Of a stretch of DNA of 64,000 nucleotides, positions 24,597 to 32,619 are shown piece after piece. Both the position numbers and the translations under genes were made by a program. Below the pieces are notes generated by a model. The model ran no database searches, was not told the origin of the DNA, and saw nothing but the letters and a program-made list of their open reading frames with translations. The stretch comes from an uncultured Alphaproteobacteria bacterium (GTDB lineage Bacteria > Pseudomonadota > Alphaproteobacteria > RF32 > CAG-239), in NCBI GenBank assembly GCA_944392275.1, contig CALXWA010000002.1, positions 248,001 through 312,000 of the forward strand. Reading direction: 5' to 3'. Within the stretch, counting starts at the first letter, position 1; every line of letters begins with the position of its first letter.

Positions 24597-25526
24597 TTAT
24601 ACCAGTGTTTTGTTGTAGAGGAGGCCGAGAAGATGTTTTATGGTCGGTATCTGGATGTGGTGTGTTTGTGCCCTGTTGTTTAGAAGGTTGGAAAAAAGAT
24701 CAATTTCTTTAAAGTTTTTTTCCGTGATAGCTTGTTGCAAGTCTGTGACATAAGCGGAGGGCATGTTGTAGATGGTTTTTAGAATATCGGTGTATTCTAA
24801 ATTGACTTTATCGGAAGATGCTAATTTTTGCATTTCTGCAATCAGGGCATCCATTGTTTTTCGGCTGTTTTCATCTTTGGTCAGAAGGTAGATGTTTTTT
24901 CCGTTGGCAGCCGATAGAAGAGCCGCACTTCCAAAAGAAGCCAGATGAGACCAAAAAGCCCCTTTTTCATCCGAAACATATTCGGTTTCAATTTCAGAAC
25001 GGCTAAAAATATCTTTTAAGGTTGAAAAATAAATATCATTTTTAGGAACGACCAGGGTAAAACGGTTTGATGTTCCAATTAAAGAGACGGTATTTTTGTC
25101 GGCTTGCAAACAGCCGTTGAAATAACCTCTTATAAGAGAATGGTGCAAATATTCCGCTATAAAACGGTCGTCTTCCAGTCTGGTAAAAATAAGAATGGGA
25201 ATGTTATTAATTTTGGAGGTTAAGATTCCGGGAATTTGTGCTTTTAGCGTTGAGGCTTCTTCCGTAATCACCAACATTTTGACTTTGTGGCGGATATTTA
25301 CCGAAAATTCGGGTGTATAGCGATAACGATTGATAAAACGTTCATCTTTTACAAGAAGTTCCGAGCTGTTTTGTTTTTTGTCTTTGTCCGAATTAAGAAA
25401 GATAACTTTTTCTCCGGCATTGATAAAGCGTGCGCCCAGAAAAAAAGCAAGAGCGTTGCTGCCGAGGATGTAGATGACCTGGTCCGTTGGTGAGATGTGG
25501 TTTGTCGTTGCTTTGTTAAAAAACAT
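24597..25526 (-). CDS. ketopantoate reductase-like protein with altered active site
   Basis: 309 residues. The fold signature of the ApbA/PanE family is present: an N-terminal Rossmann strand-loop-helix (VIYILGSNALAFFLGARFINAG) and the helical ApbA_C domain, including PSAYVTDLQQAI...FKEIDLFSNLLN, which matches the family's S-x-x-x-D...E-I-D motif, and HHIQIPTIKHLLGLL. The catalytic lysine helix, normally W-x-K-L-x-x-N, reads FWSHLASFGSAALL, so Lys is replaced by His194 and the Asn by Phe198. The glycine loop is also atypical. The protein may bind NAD(P) without reducing ketopantoate. It overlaps the end of rsmB by 11 bases and is co-transcribed with it. Confidence 0.65.
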   Translation of the reverse strand: MFFNKATTNHISPTDQVIYILGSNALAFFLGARFINAGEKVIFLNSDKDKKQNSSELLVKDERFINRYRYTPEFSVNIRHKVKMLVITEEASTLKAQIPGILTSKINNIPILIFTRLEDDRFIAEYLHHSLIRGYFNGCLQADKNTVSLIGTSNRFTLVVPKNDIYFSTLKDIFSRSEIETEYVSDEKGAFWSHLASFGSAALLSAANGKNIYLLTKDENSRKTMDALIAEMQKLASSDKVNLEYTDILKTIYNMPSAYVTDLQQAITEKNFKEIDLFSNLLNNRAQTHHIQIPTIKHLLGLLYNKTLV

Positions 25527-26808
25527 GTTCTTTAACCTTTGTTAAACGAGAAATAAAGAATCCATCAAGCCCTTGGTAGGATTTAAGATGTTGCGGAAGT
25601 GTGCGAATGTTGCCCTCGGGCGTAAAAATCTCCGGAGCTTCCGGTAGAAAATCTTTGGACACAGGAGAAAGGCGGAATTCTTGAGAATTTTCCAGAAAGT
25701 TTTTGATTTGCCATTCGCCTTCTTCTTTGCATAAAGAACATATACAATAGAGCAAGATCCCTCCTGTTTTAAGGGCGGGAGAAACGGCTTCTAGCAGCTT
25801 TTTTTGAAGGAGCGTTTGTTTTTCAACATCGGTTTGTTTTTTGATGGAAGCAATTTCGGGGTGTCGACGCAAAGTTCCCGTGGCCGAACAGGGGGCGTCC
25901 ATCAAAATAATATCAAAAGGAGTATCTTTGAATGTTTGCAAATATTCAAGAGCATCGGCACAGATAATGTTTTCGGCCTTAAGGTGAAGGCGGTTTAAGT
26001 TTTGTTGGAGAGTATTTAAGCGTTCTTGTGAGATATCAAGAGCGGTAACTTCGGCTCCGGCATTTATTAATTGAGCCGTCTTTCCTCCGGGAGCGGCACA
26101 GAGGTCTAAAACTCTTTTATTTTTAAGATTGCCTAGGATTTTTACCGGTAAAGAGGCGGCAAAATCTTGTACCCACCACAAGCCGTCTTGATATCCGTAA
26201 AGATTTTGGATTGCACCGTCGTTTGACAAGCGAATTGTTCCGCCGGGGAGAAGTTTGCCGTTTAATTTTTCGGCTAAGGTTTCAGAAGGAGCTTTGGCCG
26301 TAATATCTAAAAAGGGTTCTTGTTGTGCGGCCTGTTCTATTTCATGAATTGTTTTTTTGTTGTAACTGTTTTTCAGTAAGCCCAAAAATTCTTGTGAAAA
26401 AAAGTCTTTCTGGTCTTGTTGAAGTAAGGTTTCTTTTTCTTGAGCGACCTTGCGTAAAACCGCATTGGCAAAGCCGGCAACATATTTGTTGAGTTGTTGT
26501 TTTATAATTTCAACATAAGAGTTGATGACGGCATAATCCGGTGTTTTAAGGTAGAGTAATTCGGTCATTCCCAAATAGAGGGCATATGTGGCGAAAGCTA
26601 AAGAAGCCGGAAGTTTTTTGCGGGTATGGCTTTTGAGTATTTTTTTTAGGTAGGGCAAATGACGCAGACAGGTCAACAAAAGCATGTTCTGAAAAGCCAT
26701 GTCTTGATTAGAGGCTTGGGGAATTTGCTTTTGTGCTTCATTTAAAAACAGCTTTTTTTCAAGTATTTTTTGTAGGGTTAAAGCCGAATATAAACGGGAT
26801 GTCGACAT
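25516..26808 (-). CDS. rsmB: 16S rRNA (cytosine-967-C5)-methyltransferase
   Basis: 430 residues from ATG 26808; the frame extends upstream to 26892 but this passes through the promoter. The NusB-like N-terminal RNA-binding domain covers residues ~1-140. The Rossmann methyltransferase contains VLDLCAAPGGKTAQL (SAM binding), MDAPCSATGTLRRHPEI (first cysteine, motif IV) and LLYCICSLCKEEGEWQI (catalytic cysteine, motif VI). It methylates C967 of 16S rRNA. The GAGA-rich upstream leader gives a modest ribosome site. Its last 11 bases overlap the ketopantoate reductase-like gene. Confidence 0.92.
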   Translation of the reverse strand: MSTSRLYSALTLQKILEKKLFLNEAQKQIPQASNQDMAFQNMLLLTCLRHLPYLKKILKSHTRKKLPASLAFATYALYLGMTELLYLKTPDYAVINSYVEIIKQQLNKYVAGFANAVLRKVAQEKETLLQQDQKDFFSQEFLGLLKNSYNKKTIHEIEQAAQQEPFLDITAKAPSETLAEKLNGKLLPGGTIRLSNDGAIQNLYGYQDGLWWVQDFAASLPVKILGNLKNKRVLDLCAAPGGKTAQLINAGAEVTALDISQERLNTLQQNLNRLHLKAENIICADALEYLQTFKDTPFDIILMDAPCSATGTLRRHPEIASIKKQTDVEKQTLLQKKLLEAVSPALKTGGILLYCICSLCKEEGEWQIKNFLENSQEFRLSPVSKDFLPEAPEIFTPEGNIRTLPQHLKSYQGLDGFFISRLTKVKEHVF

Positions 26809-26863
26809 TTGATTCTTTTCTCTCAGATTTTGTTTGTTCCATATTAGATAATCCGTTTTAGAA

Positions 26864-26909
26864 ATACAAGACGGAAAATTGACTCTTGTCAAATATGTTA
26901 AATTATTAT
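26864..26909. promoter_or_regulatory. overlapping divergent promoters for rsmB and the DUF3576 gene
   Basis: The inverted repeat TTGAC-TCTT-GTCAA (26879-26892) holds both -35 boxes. Minus strand: TTGACA (26892-26887), 17-base spacer, TTGTAT (26869-26864). Plus strand: TTGACT (26879-26884) with a less certain -10 (TATTAT 26904-26909 at 19 bases). The geometry resembles that between grpE and the glycogen synthase. Confidence 0.5.
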
Positions 26910-26947
26910 ATTTTTTTGAGAGTTGTTAATAAACCGAGAGATGCAAG

Positions 26948-27349
26948 ATGAAATATAAACCAATGGGACTTTTGTTGCTGGGTTTGCTTTGTGGTTGCAG
27001 TGTTTTGAATCCTTTCCATAAAACGGAAGATAAAACCGCCTTAAACCAACCCAATCCTTTTTTGTGGGAAGCCTCTAAAGATAAGTTGCAAAATTTGGCT
27101 TTGGCAACCGAGAATCCTAAAGAGGGATTGCTTGCCACAACGTGGCAAAAATCAGGGAATACAGAGTTTAAAATTGAAGTTAAGGTGGTGTCTTCGGTGT
27201 TGAGTTCCAATGCTTTGAAGGTTGCTGTTTATGAACGTCAATCGGCTGCAGAAAAGGGAACCGCTAATCTTGCTTTGGAAAAAGCCGTTGAACAAGAAAT
27301 TTTTAATGAAGCTCGTGCTTTGTACCGTCAAAGCTTGGCTTTGAAGTAA
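26948..27349 (+). CDS. DUF3576 lipoprotein
   Basis: 133 residues. A short lipoprotein signal (MKYKPMGLLLLGLLCGC) ends in the lipobox LCGC with the lipidated Cys at residue 16. The mature protein contains NPFLWEASKDKLQNLAL and a C-terminal helical stretch with FNEARALYRQSLALK, which matches the alphaproteobacterial DUF3576 family. Those proteins are usually encoded just upstream of leuS, as here. Its function is not known; it is predicted to be outer-membrane or inner-membrane anchored in the periplasm. It is followed by leuS after 24 bases, so the two are co-transcribed. Confidence 0.85.
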   Translation: MKYKPMGLLLLGLLCGCSVLNPFHKTEDKTALNQPNPFLWEASKDKLQNLALATENPKEGLLATTWQKSGNTEFKIEVKVVSSVLSSNALKVAVYERQSAAEKGTANLALEKAVEQEIFNEARALYRQSLALK

Positions 27350-27373
27350 ATTATATAAAAACAGGATAAAAAG

Positions 27374-29851
27374 ATGAGTGACAGATATAACGGGAAAGAA
27401 ACATGGGAAGAGTGGTCTAAAGAATGGAAGTTAGAAGACCGCTACAATTTTAAGAGTATTGAAAAAAAATGGCAATCCATTTGGGAAAAAGAAAAGGCCT
27501 ATAAGGTCGAAATTGATAAAAATAAAGAAAAATTTTATGCTTTGGTTGAATTTCCGTATCCGTCCGGAGCCGGGTTGCATGTCGGGCACCCTCGTTCTTA
27601 TACGGCTTTGGATGTGATTGCTCGTAAAAAAAGAATGCAAGGCTTTAATGTTTTGTATCCAATGGGGTTTGATGCTTTTGGGTTGCCGGCAGAAAATTAT
27701 GCGATTAAAACAGGCGTGCATCCGGCCGTTTCTACAAAAGCAAATATTGCCAATTTTACAAGACAGTTAAAATCTATTGGGTTTAGTTTTGATTGGGATC
27801 GGTGCATTAATACTTGTGATCCGGAATATTATAAATGGACTCAATGGATGTTCATTAAGTTTTTTGAAAAAGGTTTGGCCTATAAAGATAAAATCGCCAT
27901 CAATTGGTGTCCGAGCTGTAAGGTCGGTTTGGCAAATGAAGAAGTCATCAACGGACATTGCGAACGCTGCGGTGCAGAGGTTATTCGTCGGGATAAAGAA
28001 CAGTGGATGATTGCAATTACCAAATACGCCGATCGTTTGATTAAAGATTTGGACGGATTGGATTTTATTGATCGGGTTAAGTCTCAACAGATTAATTGGA
28101 TCGGACGTTCTGAAGGGGCTGAGCTTGATTTTGGCTTGGTTTTAACCGATGGTACTCCGTTAGAGGGTAAAAAATTAACGGTCTTTACCACACGTCCGGA
28201 TACGGCTTTTGGTGTTACTTATATGGTTTTGGCTCCAGAGCACGAATATGTTGCCGAATTTATGAACAAGTTTATTAACGCCGATGAGGTTAAAGCTTAT
28301 GTTGAGGCAACGGCTAAAAAGTCAGATTTGCAACGGACGATGGATGATAGCAAAACCGGGGTTGAACTGAAAGGAATTAAGGCTCTTAATCCGTATACGG
28401 GAACTTTGATTCCGGTCTTTATTTCCGATTATGTTTTAACCGGTTATGGGACGGGAGCTATTATGGCGGTTCCGGCTCATGATCAACGCGACTATGATTT
28501 TGCCAAAGTCTTTAATTTGCCAATTATTCCGGTATTAGAGGGCGGTGATATTTCTGAAAAAGCTTGGGAAGAAGACGGAAAGCATATTAATTCCGGATTT
28601 TTGAACGGAATGAACAAAGAAGACGGTATGAAAGCCGCTATTGATTATGCGGTTAAGAACGGCTTTGGAAGGGCAAAAGTTAACTTTAAGTTGAGAGATT
28701 GGGTCTTTTCTCGGCAGCGTTATTGGGGCGAACCTATTCCAATGGTTTATTGTGAAAAATGCGGTTGGCAGCCTATCCCGGAATCGGAATTGCCTTTGAA
28801 GTTGCCTGAAGTTCCGGATTATCATCCCAATGATGAGGGAGAATCTCCGCTATCAAAAGCTGGGGATTGGTTGAATGCTAAATGTCCGAAATGTGGTGGA
28901 CATGCTCGAAGAGAAACCGATACCATGCCAAACTGGGCCGGATCTTCTTGGTATTTTTTGCGGTATTGTGATCCGCATAATGATAAGGAATTTGCCTCCA
29001 AAGAGGCTTTGGATTATTGGATGAATGTTGACTGGTACAATGGGGGAATGGAACATACTACCTTGCACCTGTTGTATTCTCGTTTTTGGTATAAATTTTT
29101 GTATGATTGCGGTTTGGTACCAACAAGTGAGCCTTATCAAAAACGGACGTCTCATGGTATGATTTTGGCCGAGAACGGTGAAAAAATGTCAAAATCACGC
29201 GGAAATGTTATTAATCCGGACGATATTATTGATGCTTATGGTGCGGATACGTTCCGTTTGTATGAAATGTTTATCGGGCCGTTTGATCAGGTCGCCATGT
29301 GGTCTGATGATAGCTTGATGGGCGTTTATCGTTTTGTTAGCAAGGTTTATGGCTTGTTTAAAAAAGTACAGGATGTTGCTCTTAGCAAAAATGATTTGCG
29401 TGCAATGCATAAATGTATTTTGGAAGTGACCGAAAGAATCGATCAAATGCGTTTTAACACGGCTGTTTCTTCTTTGATGACTTATGTTAATTATTTATCC
29501 GGTTTGGAGAAGATACCATCTGAAATGTATTTGACTTTGTTGAAGTTGCTTTCTCCGTTTACACCGCACTTGGCGGAAGAAATGTGGGCCCGAATGGGTA
29601 AAGATACCTTAATTATTACCGAAACCTGGCCGCAAGGTGATGCTGCTTTGGCTCAAGATGATGAGGTAACCATTGCCGTTCAAGTTTGCGGGAAAGTTCG
29701 CGGAACAATCGTTGTTGCAAAAGATACGGCCCAAGAAGATGTTCAAAAAGCGGCTTTGGCCTTAGATAATATTAAACGTCAAATTGAGGGCAAACAGATT
29801 AAAAAGATTATTGTTGTTCCCAATAAGATTGTTAATATTGTTGCGGCTTAA
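27374..29851 (+). CDS. leuS: leucyl-tRNA synthetase
   Basis: 825 residues. Class Ia aminoacyl-tRNA synthetase charging tRNA-Leu. The HIGH-type motif is in EFPYPSGAGLHVGHPRSYTALD, and the KMSKS loop in NGEKMSKSRGNVINPDDI. A zinc-ribbon motif CPSCKVGL...CERCG and a second CEKCGW...CPKCGG are present. The editing (CP1) domain carries TTRPDTAFGVTYMVLAPEH and the TGYGTGAIMAVPAHDQRD segment. The C-terminal anticodon-binding domain and the EVTIAVQVCGKVRGTIVV terminal domain are complete. Slightly shorter than many alphaproteobacterial LeuS proteins but no key segment is missing. AGGATAAAAAG supplies the ribosome site. Confidence 0.97.
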   Translation: MSDRYNGKETWEEWSKEWKLEDRYNFKSIEKKWQSIWEKEKAYKVEIDKNKEKFYALVEFPYPSGAGLHVGHPRSYTALDVIARKKRMQGFNVLYPMGFDAFGLPAENYAIKTGVHPAVSTKANIANFTRQLKSIGFSFDWDRCINTCDPEYYKWTQWMFIKFFEKGLAYKDKIAINWCPSCKVGLANEEVINGHCERCGAEVIRRDKEQWMIAITKYADRLIKDLDGLDFIDRVKSQQINWIGRSEGAELDFGLVLTDGTPLEGKKLTVFTTRPDTAFGVTYMVLAPEHEYVAEFMNKFINADEVKAYVEATAKKSDLQRTMDDSKTGVELKGIKALNPYTGTLIPVFISDYVLTGYGTGAIMAVPAHDQRDYDFAKVFNLPIIPVLEGGDISEKAWEEDGKHINSGFLNGMNKEDGMKAAIDYAVKNGFGRAKVNFKLRDWVFSRQRYWGEPIPMVYCEKCGWQPIPESELPLKLPEVPDYHPNDEGESPLSKAGDWLNAKCPKCGGHARRETDTMPNWAGSSWYFLRYCDPHNDKEFASKEALDYWMNVDWYNGGMEHTTLHLLYSRFWYKFLYDCGLVPTSEPYQKRTSHGMILAENGEKMSKSRGNVINPDDIIDAYGADTFRLYEMFIGPFDQVAMWSDDSLMGVYRFVSKVYGLFKKVQDVALSKNDLRAMHKCILEVTERIDQMRFNTAVSSLMTYVNYLSGLEKIPSEMYLTLLKLLSPFTPHLAEEMWARMGKDTLIITETWPQGDAALAQDDEVTIAVQVCGKVRGTIVVAKDTAQEDVQKAALALDNIKRQIEGKQIKKIIVVPNKIVNIVAA

Positions 29852-29861
29852 TTAATCTTAT

Positions 29862-29890
29862 CCCCGGTAATTTTGGTTACCGGGGTTTTG
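29862..29890 (+). terminator. terminator after leuS
   Basis: CCCCGGTAA (29862-29870) and TTACCGGGG (29877-29885) form a perfect nine-base stem with loop TTTTGG, followed by a short TTTT run. The short U tract may make it a partial terminator between leuS and lptE. Confidence 0.8.
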
Positions 29891-29973
29891 CTTTAAGGCT
29901 AAAAAAAGGTAGACTTTGCCCTTGGCGGTATGGTAGATTGTGTTGTCTGATATTGGAGATGGGATTAAAGGTT

Positions 29974-30525
29974 ATGAAAATTTTAGGGTTGCTGTTTGTT
30001 TGTTGTTTTTTGGTCTCTTGCGGGTTTGAACCCCTTTATGTCCAGAAAAAAGAACATGGGGCTTTTTATTATAACAGTAAATTTGATACTTCCATTACTC
30101 AAGAGATGGCACAAATTAAAGTCGGCGTGATTGCTGATCGCTTTGGGCAGCAGTTGCGTAATAATTTATTGGATTTGTTAACGCCAAGAGGAACACCCAA
30201 AAAAGCAAAATACCGGTTGGAAGTGGAGTTGTTGGATAAGTCTGTGACGCAACAAGCTTTGCGGCGAGATATTACGGCGACCAGTGAACGTGTTATTTAT
30301 AAAGTCGGGTACCAGTTGTTGCAAAATTCTGATGTCTTGGTTTCCGGTGACAGTGTGGCCTATGTCAGTTATGATATTTTAGCTAATCCGTATTCAACCA
30401 CCATGGCTCAGAAAAAGACGGAAACCGATGCCGCCAAAATTATTGCCGATGATATTGCTTTGCGTTTGGGAGCTTATTTCCATAGTCAGCAAAGCAAAAA
30501 AGAAAGTTTGAATAATGATTTTTAA
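29974..30525 (+). CDS. lptE: LPS-assembly lipoprotein LptE
   Basis: 183 residues from ATG 29974. The lipoprotein signal LGLLFVCCFLVSCGFEPLY has the lipobox LVSC, followed by the GFEPLY start that is highly typical of alphaproteobacterial LptE. It plugs the LptD barrel and is needed for LPS delivery to the outer leaflet. The rest is a mixed alpha/beta domain (VGVIADRFGQQLRNNLLDLL, YRLEVELLD, VAYVSYDILANPYSTTMAQKKTETDAAKIIADDIALRLGAYF). The start is chosen by the signal peptide; the ribosome site is weak, with TGGGA nine bases upstream. It overlaps holA by 11 bases, the usual leuS-lptE-holA order. Confidence 0.9.
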   Translation: MKILGLLFVCCFLVSCGFEPLYVQKKEHGAFYYNSKFDTSITQEMAQIKVGVIADRFGQQLRNNLLDLLTPRGTPKKAKYRLEVELLDKSVTQQALRRDITATSERVIYKVGYQLLQNSDVLVSGDSVAYVSYDILANPYSTTMAQKKTETDAAKIIADDIALRLGAYFHSQQSKKESLNNDF

Positions 30526-31549
30526 GCAGGCTCAAATTGAAAAATACTTAAAAAAGCCTGATGAAACCTTAAAAGCTTTTGTGATTTACGGGGCTAATGA
30601 CGGCTTGGTTGCCGAGTATGTTAAAAAATTGGCCAAAACCGTTTGTCCGGATTTATATGATCCTTTTCAGGTTGTGTATTTTAACGGGTCGGATATTAAT
30701 GCCGAACCGGCAAATTTGTTTGCTGAATATACGGCTCGCTCTTTGATGGGAGGGCGTCGTGTTATTCTTATTAAAGATGCCGATAATAATCTAACAAAAC
30801 ATTTGAAAGTTTTGTTAGATGGTACTCCTTCGGATACGTTATTACTTATTTCTTCAAGTGCATTGAACAAAAAATCTTCCTTGGTCGGATTGGCTGAAAC
30901 ACGCGAGGATATGGCTGTCATAGCCTGTTATGAGGATCGGGATGAAGATATTTTTTCTACCGCACGCAAAATGTTGATTGATAATAATTTAGTTATTTCT
31001 AATGAGGCTTTGCAGTTGTTGTGTGCTCGGCTGTCTAATGATCGGCGTACCAATATTGGGGAAATTGAAAAATTAATTACCTATATGGGAGATAAAAAAA
31101 ATATCGGGATTGAGGATATTAAAGAAATTATAGCCGATCAATCGGCTTCAAGTGCGGATGATTTATTTTATTATACGGCCAGTGGTTATACGGAAAAATC
31201 ACAGCAGTCGTTTCGAAAACTTTTGAACGAAGGTGAGGAACCGGTTTCTCTTGTTCGGGGAATGGTTTATCATTTTTATAAGATTTTAAATTGCCTGGCT
31301 TTTATGGAAAAAGGTGATGCACCTGAAAAGGCAATGCAAAAACTTGTTCCGAAAATTATTTATTTTCGGGAGTCAAATTTCAAAAAACAATTAGCAATTT
31401 GGAATAAAGAAATGACACTTTCGGTTTTGGAACTGCTGTATAAGTGTGAAAAAGATTGTAAGACCAATAATATGCCGGTTGCAGAAATTGTCAGTTACAC
31501 CTTAATGCAAATTTCATCCAAAGCCGGAAGAATTGCTAAATCAAGGTAG
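30515..31549 (+). CDS. holA: DNA polymerase III delta subunit
   Basis: 344 residues. Clamp-loader subunit that opens the beta sliding clamp. The N-terminal region has FVIYGANDGLVAEYVKKL (degenerate P-loop region), FNGSDINAEPANLFAEYTARSLMGGRRVILIKDAD, followed by the linker helical domain (ARLSNDRRTNIGEIEKLITYMGDKKNIGIEDIKEII) and a C-terminal helical collar domain. Length matches alphaproteobacterial HolA. It overlaps lptE by 11 bases and starts without its own obvious ribosome site, suggesting translational coupling. Confidence 0.92.
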   Translation: MIFKQAQIEKYLKKPDETLKAFVIYGANDGLVAEYVKKLAKTVCPDLYDPFQVVYFNGSDINAEPANLFAEYTARSLMGGRRVILIKDADNNLTKHLKVLLDGTPSDTLLLISSSALNKKSSLVGLAETREDMAVIACYEDRDEDIFSTARKMLIDNNLVISNEALQLLCARLSNDRRTNIGEIEKLITYMGDKKNIGIEDIKEIIADQSASSADDLFYYTASGYTEKSQQSFRKLLNEGEEPVSLVRGMVYHFYKILNCLAFMEKGDAPEKAMQKLVPKIIYFRESNFKKQLAIWNKEMTLSVLELLYKCEKDCKTNNMPVAEIVSYTLMQISSKAGRIAKSR

Positions 31550-31581
31550 CTTCAGGCTGTTTTTTTTACAACAGCCTGAAG
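31550..31581. terminator. 12-bp hairpin between convergent holA and DUF378 genes
   Basis: CTTCAGGCTGTT (31550-31561) and AACAGCCTGAAG (31570-31581) pair perfectly around a T-rich loop. There is no U tract after the stem on either strand; the T run lies in the loop. It probably acts as a transcription stop or RNA end-protecting hairpin for both genes, but is atypical. Confidence 0.5.
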
Positions 31582-31588
31582 GGTAGAA

Positions 31589-31804
31589 TTAGTTCATTTT
31601 GTGACTGAGAGCTTCTTTTAGTGAGCAAGCCGGTACAAAAATCATTGCTAAAGCCGAAATGCCGACCAAAACATAAACGATACGACTTAACAAAGAAAAA
31701 GGACCAAATAAGAAAGATATCAGGTCAAAATCAAAGGCTCCGACCAAGCCCCAGTTTAATCCTCCGATAATTGTTAAGATGAGAGCAGTATTTCTCCAAA
31801 ACAT
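31589..31804 (-). CDS. DUF378 family small membrane protein
   Basis: 71 residues with two hydrophobic helices. ALILTIIGGLNWGLVGAFDFDLI is the family hallmark (GGLNWGLVG), followed by a second helix (IVYVLVGISALAMIF) and a basic tail. DUF378 (YuzA-like) proteins are widespread in bacteria; their function is not known. It stands alone, with convergent holA downstream and a divergent methyltransferase upstream (116-base gap). Confidence 0.85.
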   Translation of the reverse strand: MFWRNTALILTIIGGLNWGLVGAFDFDLISFLFGPFSLLSRIVYVLVGISALAMIFVPACSLKEALSHKMN

Positions 31805-31920
31805 TGTTTTCTCCTTATCTATTTTTGTTTGTCTTGTGTAATTTGTTTTTTATTTTCTTTTTATTACAGTTTATGATATAAGCGGGTTATGTTTATTTTC
31901 AACCAAGGCAAAAAAATATA

Positions 31921-32619
31921 ATGTATAGCGATAAGTTTAGGACATTTATTGAAATGTGGCAGAAAGAATTTGCCATAGAAAGAAGTATTGATGAAAAAGT
32001 TTGTTTGGATCGGGATGGAAATCCAATTCCGTGGTATACGTATCCGGCTATTGAATATTTGTCACAATTTGATTATACAAAAAAGAAGATTTTTGAGTTT
32101 GGGTGCGGTTATTCTTCTTTGTTTTGGGCTAAGAGAGCTCAATTGGTTATCAGTATTGAAGACAATCCCAAGTGGTTTGAAAAATGGCGACAAGAATTTC
32201 ATAGTGATAATTTAGACATTCGTTGGCGGGATGAAGGCGAAATCTATGAAAAGGCAATTTTTGAGCAAGAAGATTTGTTTGATGTTATTGTTGTTGATGG
32301 AAAACGGCGGGAAAAATGTTGTGAAACGGCCGTGCAAAAATTGGCTGATGGCGGAATGATTATTCTTGATGACAGTGATCGGATTAATACCAGTCAGGAA
32401 TATGTTAAAGCCGTTGATGTTTTACGAAAAGCCGATTTGTTGCAGGTTGATTTTTATGGCTTTTGTCCGATGAATAATTATACCAAAACAACCAGCCTGT
32501 TTTTTAAACGGGATTTTAATTTTCCCTCTCTTTACGAGGTCCAACCAATTAACGGATGGGGTAATTTGTGGTCAATGATGCGTAAAGAACGGAAGGCTTT
32601 TTTTAAGAAAAATGCTTAG
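31921..32619 (+). CDS. class I SAM-dependent methyltransferase-like protein
   Basis: 232 residues. The Rossmann SAM-binding motif I is KKIFEFGCGYSSLFWAKRA (E/D-x-G-x-G-x-x), followed by VISIEDNPKWFEKW (acidic end of strand 2), FDVIVVDGKRRE and ADGGMIILDDSDR. The arrangement fits class I methyltransferases of the FkbM or TylF/O-methyltransferase-like group. The substrate is unknown. The leader is AT-rich with only a distant AAGGC as a possible ribosome site. Its stop interlocks by four bases (TTAG) with the convergent AmpG-like gene. Confidence 0.7.
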   Translation: MYSDKFRTFIEMWQKEFAIERSIDEKVCLDRDGNPIPWYTYPAIEYLSQFDYTKKKIFEFGCGYSSLFWAKRAQLVISIEDNPKWFEKWRQEFHSDNLDIRWRDEGEIYEKAIFEQEDLFDVIVVDGKRREKCCETAVQKLADGGMIILDDSDRINTSQEYVKAVDVLRKADLLQVDFYGFCPMNNYTKTTSLFFKRDFNFPSLYEVQPINGWGNLWSMMRKERKAFFKKNA

